Notes under the pieces: model-generated
What the model saw: only the letters and a program-made list of their open reading frames with translations
Databases searched by the model: none
What the model was told of the DNA's origin: nothing
Assembly (NCBI RefSeq): GCF_016901015.1
Contig: NZ_JAFEUP010000001.1
Span: 1,140,182-1,204,181 of the forward strand
Length of the DNA: 64,000 nt
Reading direction: 5' to 3'
Origin: Zestomonas insulae
GTDB taxonomy: Bacteria; Pseudomonadota; Gammaproteobacteria; Pseudomonadales; Pseudomonadaceae
Shown: piece by piece, positions 27,171 to 36,736 of the stretch
Layout of the letters: every line of letters begins with the position of its first letter
Position numbering within the stretch: the first letter of the stretch is position 1
Position numbers and translations under genes: made by a program

Positions 27171-27238
27171 CGTAGGGTGAATCGCGCTGCATCGAGCCAC
27201 CAGGCGGCGTGGGGATGCGCACAGCGTCATCCACCAGG
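27171..27238. repeat. Decayed copy of a GTAGGGTGGAT-type palindromic repeat
   Basis: The stretch begins CGTAGGGTGAATCGCGCTGC and ends with GTCATCCACC. It resembles the intact repeat at 49705-49807 in sequence and layout, with mutated arms. It fills most of the 79-base spacer between prmC and prfA. Confidence 0.5.
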
Positions 27239-27241
27239 GAC

Positions 27242-28324
27242 TTAGTCGCCCAGTGCCGCCAGTTGGTCGGCCTGGTACTCGCTAAGCAGCGGCTCGATCA
27301 CCGCCTCGACGCCGCCGGCGAGCACTTCGTCGAGGCTGTACAGGGTCAGGTTGATGCGGTGATCGGTGACCCGGCCCTGCGGGTAGTTGTAGGTGCGGAT
27401 GCGCTCGGAGCGGTCACCGGAGCCGACCAGCAGCTTGCGCGTCTCGGAGATTTCCTTGTGCGCGGCGGCGTCCTGCTGATCCTGCAGCTTGGCCGCCAGC
27501 CAGGCCATGGCCTTGGCGCGGTTCTTGTGCTGTGAACGCTCTTCCTGGCACTCGACCACGATGCCGCTGGGCAAGTGGGTGATACGGATCGCCGAGTCGG
27601 TCTTGTTGACGTGCTGACCACCGGCGCCGGAGGAGCGGTAAGTGTCGACGCGCAGGTCGGCCGGGTTGATCTCGATGGCCTGCTGCTCATCGGGCTCGGG
27701 CAGCACCGCCACGGTGCAGGCCGAGGTGTGGATGCGCCCCTGCGACTCGGTTTCCGGCACGCGCTGCACGCGGTGCGCGCCGGATTCGAACTTCAGCTTG
27801 GCGTAGACGTTGTCGCCCTCGACGCGGGCGATCACTTCCTTGAAGCCGCCGTGCTCGCCCTCGTTCTCCGAGAGGACTTCGACGCGCCAGCCCTGGCGCT
27901 CGGCGTAGCGCGAGTACATGCGGAACAGGTCGCCGGAGAAGATCGCCGCTTCGTCGCCGCCGGTACCGGCACGGATTTCCAGGAACACGTTGCGCCCGTC
28001 GTTCGGGTCGCGCGGCAGCAGCATGCGCTGCAGGCGGCTTTCCAGTTCGACGAGCTGCTCCTTGGCGCTGGCCACTTCGTCCTCGGCCATCTCGCGCAGG
28101 TCCGGGTCACTGTCCTTGAGCAGCGCCTGAGCGCCCTCCAGATCGGCGAGCACCTTGCGATAGGCGCGGAACGCCTGCACCACCGGCTCGACCTCGGCAT
28201 ATTCCTTGGAATAGGCGCGGAACTTGGTCTGCTCGCTGATCACTTCGGCGTCGCCGAGGAGCGCGGTGAGTTCCTCGAAACGATCCTGGAGGGTGTCCAG
28301 CTTGTTCAGCAGGGAAGCTTTCAT
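27242..28324 (-). CDS. prfA: Peptide chain release factor 1
   Basis: A protein of 360 residues starting [19 protein letters not shown], with the stop-codon recognition region, [20 protein letters not shown] (GGQ near residue 235) and the [12 protein letters not shown] segment of class I factors. It releases the peptide at UAA and UAG codons. Its first four bases overlap the end of hemA (ATGA), as in many Proteobacteria. Confidence 0.97.
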   Translation of the reverse strand: MKASLLNKLDTLQDRFEELTALLGDAEVISEQTKFRAYSKEYAEVEPVVQAFRAYRKVLADLEGAQALLKDSDPDLREMAEDEVASAKEQLVELESRLQRMLLPRDPNDGRNVFLEIRAGTGGDEAAIFSGDLFRMYSRYAERQGWRVEVLSENEGEHGGFKEVIARVEGDNVYAKLKFESGAHRVQRVPETESQGRIHTSACTVAVLPEPDEQQAIEINPADLRVDTYRSSGAGGQHVNKTDSAIRITHLPSGIVVECQEERSQHKNRAKAMAWLAAKLQDQQDAAAHKEISETRKLLVGSGDRSERIRTYNYPQGRVTDHRINLTLYSLDEVLAGGVEAVIEPLLSEYQADQLAALGD

Positions 28325-29595
28325 GGGGCGCTCTTGTCCGTGCCCTCATCGAGGGAAAACAGTTCCTGAGCCACGGCCAGCGCATCGATGCGGCCGTCGG
28401 CGGAGAGTTTCTTCAGCTGCACGCTGGGCGCGTGCAGCAGCTTGTTGGTCAGCCCACGCGCCAGCACGGCGAGCACTTCATCCGCCGAGCTGCCGTTGGC
28501 GAGCAGGCGCTGCGCCTTGGCCAGTTCCTCGTCGCGCAGACGCTCGGCCTGCTGGCGGTAGGCCTTGAGCACGTCGACCGCGGCCAGCTCACGCAGGCGC
28601 TGCATGAAGTCGTCGGTGCCGGCGGCGACCAGTTCCTCGGCGGCCTGGGCCGCACCCTGGCGGCTCTTGAGGTTCTCGGCGATCACCTCGTGCAGGTCGT
28701 CGACGGTGTACAGGTAGATGTCGTCCAGCTCGCCGACTTCCGCCTCGATGTCGCGCGGCACGGCGATGTCGACCATGAAGATCGGCTTGTGCTTGCGCTG
28801 CTTCAGCGCGCTTTCCACCGCGCCCTTGCCGAGGATCGGCAGCTGGCTGGCGGTGGAGCTGATGACGATGTCGCTGTGCACCAGTTCCTGCGGAATGTCG
28901 GAGAGCAGCACCGCGTGCGCGCCGAACTGCTCGGCGAGCAGGCTGGCGCGCTCGAGGGTGCGGTTGGCGACGACGATGCGTTTCACGCCCTGGTCGTGCA
29001 GGTGGCGGGCGACCAGGCTGATGGTCTCGCCAGCGCCGATCAGCAGCGCCTGGCTGCAATGCAGGTCGCTGAAGATCTGCTTGGCCAAGCTGACCGCGGC
29101 GAACGCCACCGACACCGGGTTCTCGCCAATCGCGGTGTCGGTGCGCACCAGCTTGGCGGTGCTGAAGGTGGCCTGGAACAGCCGGCCGAGCAGCGGGCCG
29201 ATGGTCCCCGCCTCGCGCGCCACGGCGAACGCCGATTTCATCTGGCCGAGAATCTGCGGCTCGCCGAGCACCATCGAGTCGAGCCCGGAGGCGACGCGCA
29301 TCATGTGCTGCACCGCCATGTCTTCTTCATGCACGTAGGTGCAGGCGCGCAGGTCGTCGAGGTTGAGCCGGTGATAGTCGGCCAGCCAGGCCAGCACGGC
29401 GTCGGCACCCAGGCTGTCCTGTTCGAGGTACAGCTCGCTGCGGTTGCAGGTCGAGAGGATCGCCGCTTCACGACTGGCGGTGCGCTGGCAAAGCTGCTGC
29501 AGGGCATCGACCAACTGCTCGGGGGTGAAAGCCACGCGTTCGCGGATTTCCACCGGGGCGGTCTTGTGGTTGATACCGAGGGCGAGAAAGGCCAT
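28321..29595 (-). CDS. hemA: Glutamyl-tRNA reductase
   Basis: A protein of 424 residues starting [23 protein letters not shown], with the catalytic Cys in [12 protein letters not shown] (about residue 50), the NADPH domain ([16 protein letters not shown]) and a helical dimerisation domain at the C-terminus. It reduces glutamyl-tRNA to glutamate-1-semialdehyde, the first committed step of tetrapyrrole synthesis. The start is the ATG at 29595, which is the family start; 36 upstream codons are rejected. Divergent from the TPR lipoprotein gene. Confidence 0.96.
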   Translation of the reverse strand: MAFLALGINHKTAPVEIRERVAFTPEQLVDALQQLCQRTASREAAILSTCNRSELYLEQDSLGADAVLAWLADYHRLNLDDLRACTYVHEEDMAVQHMMRVASGLDSMVLGEPQILGQMKSAFAVAREAGTIGPLLGRLFQATFSTAKLVRTDTAIGENPVSVAFAAVSLAKQIFSDLHCSQALLIGAGETISLVARHLHDQGVKRIVVANRTLERASLLAEQFGAHAVLLSDIPQELVHSDIVISSTASQLPILGKGAVESALKQRKHKPIFMVDIAVPRDIEAEVGELDDIYLYTVDDLHEVIAENLKSRQGAAQAAEELVAAGTDDFMQRLRELAAVDVLKAYRQQAERLRDEELAKAQRLLANGSSADEVLAVLARGLTNKLLHAPSVQLKKLSADGRIDALAVAQELFSLDEGTDKSAP

Positions 29596-29789
29596 GCAGG
29601 GTCGCTGACGGAAACGGGAAGCCGCTAATTGTCCTACGTCACCCCAAGGAGAACAACCACTGCGACTTATTGTCCTAACTTGCGAGTCAAGCTGCGCGAC
29701 CACCCTCTCGGACGGGCCTCCGCCCCATGGGTTTGCCCCACGGCTTGTGTCATCATGCGTGAAACCTAGGCAAGTCGCCCTTCTTCTAT

Positions 29790-31520
29790 ATGAATAGATC
29801 TCTTGCGTTGCTCGCCGCCCTGGTCTTCCTCGGTGGCTGTCAGTCCCTCCGCAGTTCGTCGCCCGACGGCAACCCGCCCGTCGAGGACACTGCCGCGACG
29901 CCGGCCGAAGCCAAGCCCGAAGTGTATGGCTCGTTCAGCGAAGACACGCTGTACTCCCTGCTCAGCGCCGAACTGGCCGGGCAGCGCAACCGCTTCGACA
30001 TCGCCCTGAACAACTACACCACGCAAGCCAAGGCGACCCAGGACCCCGGCGTCGCCGAGCGCGGCTTCCGTATCGCCGAATACCTCGGCGCCGACCAGGC
30101 CGCCCTGGACACCGCGCTGATCTGGGCCAAGAACGCCCCGAGCAACCTCGATGCGCAGCGCGCCGCGGCGATCCAGCTGGCCCGCGCCGGCCGCTACGAC
30201 GAATCCATGGACTACATGGAGCGCGTGCTCAAGGGCCAGGGCGACACCCACTTCGACTTCCTCGCCCTATCCGCCGCGGAAACCGACCCGGACACCCGCA
30301 CCGGCCTGCTGCAGAGCTTCGACCGCCTGCTGACTAAGTACCCGGACAACGGCCAGCTGCTGTTCGGCAAGGCCCTGCTGCTGCAGCAGGACGGCCACCC
30401 GGACGAAGCGCTGAAACTGCTTGAAGACCAGCCGGCGGCCAGCCACGACGTTGCCCCGCTGCTGCTGCGCGCCCGCCTGCTGCAAGGCATGAAGCGCGGC
30501 GACGAAGCGCTGACGCTGCTCGAGAAAGGCATCAAGCAGCACCCAGACGACAAACGCCTGCGCCTGTCCTACGCACGCCTACTGGTCGAGCAGGACCGCC
30601 TGGAAGACGCCAAAGGCGAGTTCGCCACCCTGCTGCAACAGTCGCCGGACGATGACGACCTGCGTTTCTCGCTGGCCCTGGTGTGCCTGGAAGCCAAGGC
30701 CTGGAAGGAAGCGATCGTCTACCTCGAAGAGCTGGTCGAGCGGCAGAGTCATGTCGATGCCGCGCACTTCAACCTCGGCCGCGCGTATGAAGAACTCGGC
30801 GACAAGGACAGCGCGCTGATCGAGTACGGCCTGGTCGGCGCCGGCAACGATTACCTGCCGGCGCAGCTGCGCCAGACCGAATTGCTGTTCGACCAGGGGC
30901 GCGGCAGCGAAGCCACCGAGCGCCTCAACAAGGCCCGCGACAGCCAGCCCGACTACGCCATCCAGCTGTACCTGATCGAAACCGAGGCACTGTCCAACCG
31001 CGATCAGACCGAGGCCGCCTGGCGCGTGATCCAGCAAGGCCTGCAGCAGTTCCCGGATGACCTCAACCTGCTCTACACCCGCTCGATGCTGGCGGAAAAG
31101 CGCGACGACCTGAGCCAGCTGGAGAAGGACCTGCGCTTCATCATCCAGCGCGAACCGGACAATGCCATGGCGCTCAACGCGCTGGGCTACACCCTGGTCG
31201 ATCGCACCACGCGCTACGCCGAAGGCAAGGCGCTGATCGAGCAAGCCCACCAGATTGACCCGGAAGACCCGGCGATCCTCGACAGCCTGGGCTGGGCGAA
31301 CTACCGCACCGGCAACCTCGCCGAAGCGGAGCGCCTGCTGCGACTGGCGGTCGAACGCTTCCCCGACCCGGAGGTCGCCGCCCACCTGGGCGAAGTGCTG
31401 TGGGCCGCCGGCAAGCAGCGCGAGGCGCGGGAAATCTGGCGCGACGCCCTGCAGAAACAACCCGACAACGGCATCCTGCGCGACACCCTGCTGCGCCTGA
31501 CCGGCTCCGAGACTCTCTGA
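29790..31520 (+). CDS. TPR-repeat lipoprotein
   Basis: A protein of 576 residues with a lipoprotein signal, [17 protein letters not shown] (lipobox Cys17). The mature protein is almost wholly helical TPR repeats, for example [73 protein letters not shown]. It probably sits on the inner leaflet of the outer membrane as a scaffold. It is directly followed after three bases by lolB, a constant arrangement in Pseudomonas, but no exact function is known. Confidence 0.88.
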   Translation: MNRSLALLAALVFLGGCQSLRSSSPDGNPPVEDTAATPAEAKPEVYGSFSEDTLYSLLSAELAGQRNRFDIALNNYTTQAKATQDPGVAERGFRIAEYLGADQAALDTALIWAKNAPSNLDAQRAAAIQLARAGRYDESMDYMERVLKGQGDTHFDFLALSAAETDPDTRTGLLQSFDRLLTKYPDNGQLLFGKALLLQQDGHPDEALKLLEDQPAASHDVAPLLLRARLLQGMKRGDEALTLLEKGIKQHPDDKRLRLSYARLLVEQDRLEDAKGEFATLLQQSPDDDDLRFSLALVCLEAKAWKEAIVYLEELVERQSHVDAAHFNLGRAYEELGDKDSALIEYGLVGAGNDYLPAQLRQTELLFDQGRGSEATERLNKARDSQPDYAIQLYLIETEALSNRDQTEAAWRVIQQGLQQFPDDLNLLYTRSMLAEKRDDLSQLEKDLRFIIQREPDNAMALNALGYTLVDRTTRYAEGKALIEQAHQIDPEDPAILDSLGWANYRTGNLAEAERLLRLAVERFPDPEVAAHLGEVLWAAGKQREAREIWRDALQKQPDNGILRDTLLRLTGSETL

Positions 31521-31523
31521 CCC

Positions 31524-32141
31524 ATGCGCGTACCCCACCTGCTCGTCGCCGGGCTGCTCGTCGTGCTGACGGGCTGCGCCGGCCTCACTTCTCGCGAATC
31601 GGTACAAGGCCAGGGCGACCCGGCCCAGTGGAAAAGCCACAAGCAGCAGACCGCCGCGCTCGACGCCTGGCAGATCAGCGGCAAAGTCGGCATCCGTGCA
31701 CCCAAGGATTCCGGCAGCGGCACGCTGTTCTGGCTGCAGCGCAAGGACTACTTCGACATTCGCCTGTCCGGCCCGCTGGGTCGCGGCGCCGCGCGCCTGA
31801 CCGGGCACAGCGGCGCAGTCACCCTGGAAGTCGCCAACCAGGGCCGCTACCAGGCCGACTCGCCGGAAGCGCTGCTGGAAGAACAACTCGGCTGGCGTCT
31901 GCCGGTGTCGCACCTGATCTGGTGGGTGCGCGGCCTGCCCGCGCCGGACAGCAAGAGCCAGCTGACCCTCGACACCGACAGCCGCCTGGCGCACCTGGAA
32001 CAGGATGGCTGGCAGGTCGAATACCTCAGCTACGCCGAACAGAACGGCTATTGGCTACCCGAACGCCTCAAGCTGCACGGCCAGGACCTCGACGTGACCC
32101 TGGTGGTCAAGGACTGGCAGCCGCGCCAGCTCGGCCAGTGA
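31524..32141 (+). CDS. lolB: Outer-membrane lipoprotein receptor LolB
   Basis: A protein of 205 residues with a lipobox LLVVLTGC (Cys18) and the LolB pattern [39 protein letters not shown], followed by [14 protein letters not shown] and a hydrophobic cavity strand set. LolB takes lipoproteins from the chaperone LolA and inserts them in the outer membrane. It overlaps no gene, but its stop is one base before the ispE ATG. Confidence 0.93.
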   Translation: MRVPHLLVAGLLVVLTGCAGLTSRESVQGQGDPAQWKSHKQQTAALDAWQISGKVGIRAPKDSGSGTLFWLQRKDYFDIRLSGPLGRGAARLTGHSGAVTLEVANQGRYQADSPEALLEEQLGWRLPVSHLIWWVRGLPAPDSKSQLTLDTDSRLAHLEQDGWQVEYLSYAEQNGYWLPERLKLHGQDLDVTLVVKDWQPRQLGQ

Positions 32142-32142
32142 C

Positions 32143-32991
32143 ATGAGCGCTCGCCTCACCCTGCCGGCGCCGGCCAAGCTCAACTTGATGCTGCACATCC
32201 TCGGCCGCCGCGCCGACGGCTACCACGAGCTGCAGACGCTGTTTCAGTTTCTCGACTACGCCGACGAGCTCAGCTTCGCCCTGCGCGACGACGGCGAGAT
32301 CCGCCTGCACACCCCGATCGACGGGGTGCCACACGACAGCAACTTGATCGTACGCGCCGCGCGCCAGCTGCAGCAGCTGTCCGGGTGCCGGCTCGGTGCC
32401 GACATCTGGCTGGACAAGCGCCTGCCGGTGGGCGGCGGCATCGGCGGCGGCAGCTCGGACGCGGCGACCACCCTGCTTGGGCTCAACCACTTGTGGCAGC
32501 TGCACTGGGATGCCGACCGCCTGGCCGCTCTGGGCCTTGGCCTGGGCGCCGACGTGCCAGTCTTCGTGCGCGGCCACGCGGCGTTCGCCGAAGGGGTTGG
32601 CGAGCGCCTGCAGCCGGTCGAGCTGGCGGAGCCGTGGTTCCTCGTCGCCGTACCGCAAGTCCTTGTCAGCACTGCGGAAGTTTTCAACGACCCTGAGTTG
32701 ACACGGAATACTTCGGCCAGTACAGTTCGCAGCCTTCTCGAGGGGGGCGGTCGTAATGACTGCCAGCCGGTAGTCGAAAAGCGTTACCCAGCAGTTCGTA
32801 ACGCATTGATCTTGTTGAACAAGTTCGTTTCGGCTAGATTAACCGGCACTGGAGCTTGTGTGTTTGGGAGCTTCCCAACACAGGACGATGCTGATAAAGT
32901 CGCCCGCCAACTTCCAGCCACTCTGCCGAGCTTTGTCGCTCAAGGTCGCAACATTTCGATGCTGCACCGACGGCTCAAAGATCTGGCCTGA
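32143..32991 (+). CDS. ispE: 4-diphosphocytidyl-2-C-methyl-D-erythritol kinase
   Basis: A protein of 282 residues of the GHMP kinase fold. It starts [30 protein letters not shown] and has the phosphate loop [16 protein letters not shown] (about residues 92-107). It phosphorylates CDP-methylerythritol in the non-mevalonate isoprenoid pathway. The last 300 bases (from about 32690) are much less GC-rich than the rest and use codons such as TTA, AGA and GGA, although the family fold continues normally through [11 protein letters not shown]. See the finding for this change. Confidence 0.95.
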   Translation: MSARLTLPAPAKLNLMLHILGRRADGYHELQTLFQFLDYADELSFALRDDGEIRLHTPIDGVPHDSNLIVRAARQLQQLSGCRLGADIWLDKRLPVGGGIGGGSSDAATTLLGLNHLWQLHWDADRLAALGLGLGADVPVFVRGHAAFAEGVGERLQPVELAEPWFLVAVPQVLVSTAEVFNDPELTRNTSASTVRSLLEGGGRNDCQPVVEKRYPAVRNALILLNKFVSARLTGTGACVFGSFPTQDDADKVARQLPATLPSFVAQGRNISMLHRRLKDLA

Positions 32992-33016
32992 AGTTCGTTG
33001 TTTCGGTGCTCGCTAC

Positions 33017-33091
33017 AGGGGCGTCGCCAAGCGGTAAGGCAGCAGGTTTTGATCCTGCCATGCGTTGGTTCGAATCCAGCCGCCCCTGCCA
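33017..33091 (+). tRNA. tRNA-Gln (TTG), copy 1
   Basis: 75 bases including an encoded CCA. Acceptor arms AGGGGCG / CGCCCCT with G73. The anticodon loop TTTTGAT sits between GCAGG and CCTGC, giving anticodon TTG. T-loop text GGTTCGAATCC is present. Confidence 0.95.
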
Positions 33092-33138
33092 TCTCCTCCT
33101 CGGAGAAGCGCAGCCGAAGACAACGAAATACACGACAC

Positions 33139-33213
33139 AGGGGCGTCGCCAAGCGGTAAGGCAGCAGGTTTTGATCCTGCCATGCGTTGGTTCGAATCCA
33201 GCCGCCCCTGCCA
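33139..33213 (+). tRNA. tRNA-Gln (TTG), copy 2, identical to copy 1
   Basis: 75 bases, identical base for base to the copy at 33017-33091 and separated from it by 47 bases. The encoded CCA is present. Both are probably made in one transcript leading into prs. Confidence 0.95.
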
Positions 33214-33260
33214 TTTTCTAGACTCATCCAGGTCTGACCTCAGCCGACAGGTACTCCGTT

Positions 33261-34202
33261 GTGTCCAAGATGATGGTCTTTACGGGGAATGCCAACCCCG
33301 ATCTGGCGCGGCGCATCGTACGTCAGCTGCATATCCCTCTCGGTGATGCCTCCGTCGGTAAGTTCTCCGATGGCGAGATCAGCATCGAGATCAATGAAAA
33401 CGTCCGCGGTAAGGACGTCTTTCTGATCCAGCCGACTTGCGCCCCCACCAATGACAACCTGATGGAACTGGTGGTGATGGCTGACGCCTTCCGCCGCTCC
33501 TCGGCTACCCGTATCACTGCCGTGATCCCCTACTTCGGCTATGCCCGCCAGGACCGCCGTCCGCGTTCCGCGCGCGTGGCGATCAGCGCCAAGGTAGTGG
33601 CCGACATGCTCACCGTGGTCGGTATCGACCGCGTGCTGACTGTTGACCTGCACGCCGACCAGATCCAGGGCTTCTTCGACATCCCGGTGGACAACATCTA
33701 CGGTTCGCCGGTCCTGGTCGACGATATCGAAGACCAGCGCTTCGAGAACCTGATGATCGTCTCCCCCGACATTGGTGGTGTGGTGCGCGCGCGCGCCGTG
33801 GCCAAGTCGCTGGGTGTGGACCTGGCGATCATCGACAAGCGTCGCGAGAAGGCCAACCACTCCGAAGTGATGCACATCATCGGTGACGTCGAAGGCCGTA
33901 CCTGCATCCTCGTCGATGACATGGTCGATACCGCCGGCACCCTGTGCCACGCGGCCAAAGCCCTGAAAGAGCACGGCGCGGCCAAGGTCTTCGCCTACGC
34001 CACCCACGCGGTGCTGTCCGGACGTGCCATCGAAAACATTGAGAATTCCCAGCTGGACGAGCTGGTGGTGACCAACACCATCCCGCTGTCCGCCGCAGCC
34101 CAGGCCTGCAGCCGTATCCGCCAACTGGATATCGCGCCGGTCGTCGCCGAGGCGGTGCGTCGCATCAGCAACGAAGAATCGATCAGCGCGATGTTCCGCT
34201 AA
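33261..34202 (+). CDS. prs: Ribose-phosphate pyrophosphokinase
   Basis: A protein of 313 residues starting with GTG ([20 protein letters not shown]). The ATP loop is [15 protein letters not shown] (about residues 92-106) and the PRPP-binding loop [13 protein letters not shown] (about 216-228). It makes PRPP from ribose 5-phosphate and ATP, and so feeds hpt and upp elsewhere in the window. The next ATG in the frame would remove conserved N-terminal residues, so GTG is kept. Followed by a terminator and rplY. Confidence 0.97.
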   Translation: MSKMMVFTGNANPDLARRIVRQLHIPLGDASVGKFSDGEISIEINENVRGKDVFLIQPTCAPTNDNLMELVVMADAFRRSSATRITAVIPYFGYARQDRRPRSARVAISAKVVADMLTVVGIDRVLTVDLHADQIQGFFDIPVDNIYGSPVLVDDIEDQRFENLMIVSPDIGGVVRARAVAKSLGVDLAIIDKRREKANHSEVMHIIGDVEGRTCILVDDMVDTAGTLCHAAKALKEHGAAKVFAYATHAVLSGRAIENIENSQLDELVVTNTIPLSAAAQACSRIRQLDIAPVVAEAVRRISNEESISAMFR

Positions 34203-34225
34203 GCGGCCATCCCTGAACGACAAGT

Positions 34226-34249
34226 GCCCCGCCGCGTGCGGGGCTTTTT
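34226..34249 (+). terminator. Terminator after prs
   Basis: GCCCCGC / GCGGGGC stem, 5-base loop, five T. Confidence 0.85.
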
Positions 34250-34251
34250 GC

Positions 34252-34294
34252 CCAACCGTCCGGACGCTGGTCGCAAGCGTGAAGGACGGTTTGG
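34252..34294 (+). promoter_or_regulatory. Stem-loop in the rplY leader
   Basis: The 5' arm CCAACCGTCC pairs with GGACGGTTTGG, and ACGCT with AGCGT inside it, leaving an asymmetric GG/GAA internal loop and a 7-base terminal loop. It ends 7 bases before the TGGAG of rplY. The position suggests control of rplY translation, perhaps by the L25 protein itself, but nothing proves this. Confidence 0.5.
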
Positions 34295-34312
34295 TTATTT
34301 TGGAGAAGTGAA

Positions 34313-34915
34313 ATGACTGATTTTGCCCTGAATGCCAACGTGCGTTCCGACCTGGGGAAAGGTGCGAGCCGCCGCCTGCGTCGTAACGAGAACCTCGTTC
34401 CGGCCGTGATCTACGGTGGCGAGAAAGCCCCGCAATCGATCAGCCTGCTGGCCAAAGAACTGGCCAAGCTGCTGGAAAACGAAGCCGCGTTCAGCCACGT
34501 GCTGGCCCTGAGCGTCGACGGCGCCACCGAAACCGTGCTGATCAAAGCGCTGCAGCGTCACCCGGCCAAAGGCTACGTGATGCACGCTGACTTCCTGCGC
34601 GTGGTTGCCGGCCAGAAGCTGACCGCTCACGTTCCGCTGCACTTCATCAACGAAGCCACCTCGGTTGGCGTGAAGCAGCAGGGCGGCGAAGTCTCCCACA
34701 CCATCTCTGAAGTCGAAGTTTCCTGCCTGCCGAAAGACCTGCCGGAATTCATCGAAGTCGACCTGGCCAAAGTGGAAGTCGGTCAAACCCTGCACCTGTC
34801 CGACCTGACCGTTGCCAAAGGCATCGAGCTGGTTGCCCTGGCGCACGGCAACGACCTGGCCGTGGCCAACATTCACGCTTCCCGCGTGAAGGACGAAGAA
34901 GGCGCTGCCGAGTAA
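34313..34915 (+). CDS. rplY: Ribosomal protein bL25 with general stress (Ctc) extension
   Basis: A protein of 200 residues starting [24 protein letters not shown], the 5S-rRNA-binding L25 domain (about residues 1-95). The C-terminal Ctc-type domain (about 96-190, with [16 protein letters not shown]) is found in the long form. TTTTGGAG precedes the ATG. Codon use is typical for a highly expressed gene. It lies beside pth, as in other Pseudomonas. Confidence 0.97.
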   Translation: MTDFALNANVRSDLGKGASRRLRRNENLVPAVIYGGEKAPQSISLLAKELAKLLENEAAFSHVLALSVDGATETVLIKALQRHPAKGYVMHADFLRVVAGQKLTAHVPLHFINEATSVGVKQQGGEVSHTISEVEVSCLPKDLPEFIEVDLAKVEVGQTLHLSDLTVAKGIELVALAHGNDLAVANIHASRVKDEEGAAE

Positions 34916-34945
34916 TACTCGCCTGGCCTGAAGGGGGCTCCTGTC

Positions 34946-35530
34946 GTGACTGCCGTTCAACTGATCGTTGGCCTGGGAAATCCAGGCCCGGAATACGACC
35001 AGACCCGGCATAACGCAGGAGCCCTTTTTGTTGAACGACTGGCGGATAGCCAGCGCGTCAGCCTCAGCGCTGATCGCAAGTATTTCGGCCTGGTGGGTAA
35101 ATTCAGCCATCAGGGACGCGACGTTCGTCTGCTCATCCCGACCACCTACATGAACCGCAGCGGCCAAGCCGTGGCGGCACTGGCGAACTTCTTCCGGATT
35201 CCGGCGGACGCCATCCTGGTGGCCCACGACGAACTCGACATGCCGCCCGGCGTTGCCAAGCTCAAGCTCGGCGGCGGGCATGGCGGTCACAATGGTCTGC
35301 GCGACATCATTGCGCAGATGGGCAACCAGAACGGCTTCTACCGCCTGCGCCTGGGCATCGGCCATCCCGGCCACAGCAGCCAGGTGTCCGGCTACGTGCT
35401 CGGTCGCGCGCCGCGCAGCGAGCAGGAACTGCTCGACAAGAGCGTCGACTTCGCCCTCGAGGCGCTGCCCGAGATGCTCGCCGGCGACTGGAGCAAGGCC
35501 ATGCAGAAGCTGCATAGCCAGAAAGCCTGA
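34946..35530 (+). CDS. pth: Peptidyl-tRNA hydrolase
   Basis: A protein of 194 residues starting with GTG ([25 protein letters not shown], catalytic His in RHN at residue 23). It also has YMNRSGQAV and GHNGLRDI. It frees tRNA from stalled peptidyl-tRNA. It lies 30 bases after rplY and 39 bases before ychF, so the three are probably one operon. Confidence 0.96.
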   Translation: MTAVQLIVGLGNPGPEYDQTRHNAGALFVERLADSQRVSLSADRKYFGLVGKFSHQGRDVRLLIPTTYMNRSGQAVAALANFFRIPADAILVAHDELDMPPGVAKLKLGGGHGGHNGLRDIIAQMGNQNGFYRLRLGIGHPGHSSQVSGYVLGRAPRSEQELLDKSVDFALEALPEMLAGDWSKAMQKLHSQKA

Positions 35531-35569
35531 CCTTTTTTCACCGTATTCATCTTCCGCGAGGGACACACC

Positions 35570-36670
35570 ATGGGATTCAACTGCGGCATCGTCGGTTTGC
35601 CCAACGTCGGCAAATCCACCCTGTTCAACGCCCTAACCAAGTCCGGTATCGCGGCGGAAAACTTCCCCTTCTGCACCATCGAACCGAACAGCGGCATCGT
35701 GCCGATGCCGGACAACCGCCTCGATGCCTTGGCCGCGATCGTCAAGCCGGAGCGGGTGATCCCCACCACCATGGAATTCGTCGACATCGCCGGCCTGGTC
35801 GCCGGAGCCTCCAAGGGTGAAGGCCTGGGCAACAAGTTCCTCGCCAACATCCGCGAGACCGACGCCATCGCCCACGTGGTGCGCTGCTTCGAAGACGACA
35901 ACGTGATCCACGTGTCCAACTCGGTCGACCCCAAGCGCGACATCGAGATCATCGAGCTGGAACTGATCTTCGCCGACCTCGACAGCTGCGAGAAGCAACT
36001 GCAGAAGGTCGCGCGCAATGCCAAGGGCGGCGACAAGGACGCCCTGGCGCAGAAGGCGCTGCTGGAAAAGCTCATCCCGCACTTCACCGAAGGCAAGCCG
36101 GCGCGTTCGCTGCTGAAGAACCTCGGTGACGAGGAGAAGCGCCTGGTGCGCGGCTTCCACCTGCTGACCAGCAAGCCGGTGATGTACATCGCCAACGTCG
36201 CCGAGGACGGCTTCGAGAACAACCCGCACCTCGACGTGGTGCGCGCCATCGCCGAGGAAGAAGGCGCTATGGTGGTGCCGGTGTGCAACAAGATCGAGGC
36301 GGAGATCGCCGAGCTCGACGACGGCGAGGAGAAGGACATGTTCCTCGAATCACTCGGCCTCGAGGAGCCGGGTCTGAACCGAGTGATCCGCGCCGGCTAC
36401 GAGCTGCTGCACCTGCAGACCTACTTCACCGCCGGGGTCAAGGAAGTCCGCGCCTGGACCGTCCGCGTCGGCGCCACCGCGCCGCAGGCCGCCGCCGTGA
36501 TCCACACCGACTTCGAGAAAGGCTTCATCCGCGCCGAAGTGGTCGCCTATGACGACTTCATCCAGTTCAAGGGTGAAGGCGGCGCCAAGGAAGCCGGCAA
36601 GTGGCGCCTGGAAGGCAAGGACTACATCGTCAAGGACGGCGACGTGATGCACTTCCGCTTCAACGTCTAA
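35570..36670 (+). CDS. ychF: Ribosome-binding ATPase YchF
   Basis: A protein of 366 residues with [14 protein letters not shown] (residues 8-21), the switch text [27 protein letters not shown] in place of NKxD, and a C-terminal TGS domain ([36 protein letters not shown]). It is an Obg-family protein that prefers ATP. The start codon follows GAGGGACACACC. Confidence 0.97.
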   Translation: MGFNCGIVGLPNVGKSTLFNALTKSGIAAENFPFCTIEPNSGIVPMPDNRLDALAAIVKPERVIPTTMEFVDIAGLVAGASKGEGLGNKFLANIRETDAIAHVVRCFEDDNVIHVSNSVDPKRDIEIIELELIFADLDSCEKQLQKVARNAKGGDKDALAQKALLEKLIPHFTEGKPARSLLKNLGDEEKRLVRGFHLLTSKPVMYIANVAEDGFENNPHLDVVRAIAEEEGAMVVPVCNKIEAEIAELDDGEEKDMFLESLGLEEPGLNRVIRAGYELLHLQTYFTAGVKEVRAWTVRVGATAPQAAAVIHTDFEKGFIRAEVVAYDDFIQFKGEGGAKEAGKWRLEGKDYIVKDGDVMHFRFNV

Positions 36671-36689
36671 GCCACCGCCTGCTGCACCG

Positions 36690-36723
36690 ATCGCCGCGCG
36701 CTCCCCTGAGGAGGCGCGGCGAT
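36690..36723. terminator. Bidirectional hairpin between ychF and the histidine kinase gene
   Basis: A 10-bp stem ATCGCCGCGC / GCGCGGCGAT, extended by CTCC / GGAG, with a 5-base loop. It lies between convergent genes. The T-run is poor. Confidence 0.55.
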
Positions 36724-36736
36724 TGCGTTTCTGCAC

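Noticed and set aside
32812..32840. TTGTTG-N17-TAGATT inside ispE as the tRNA-Gln/prs promoter
   Set aside because: Spacing is right, but only 3 of 6 and 4 of 6 bases match. Mentioned under the composition finding, not listed as a promoter.
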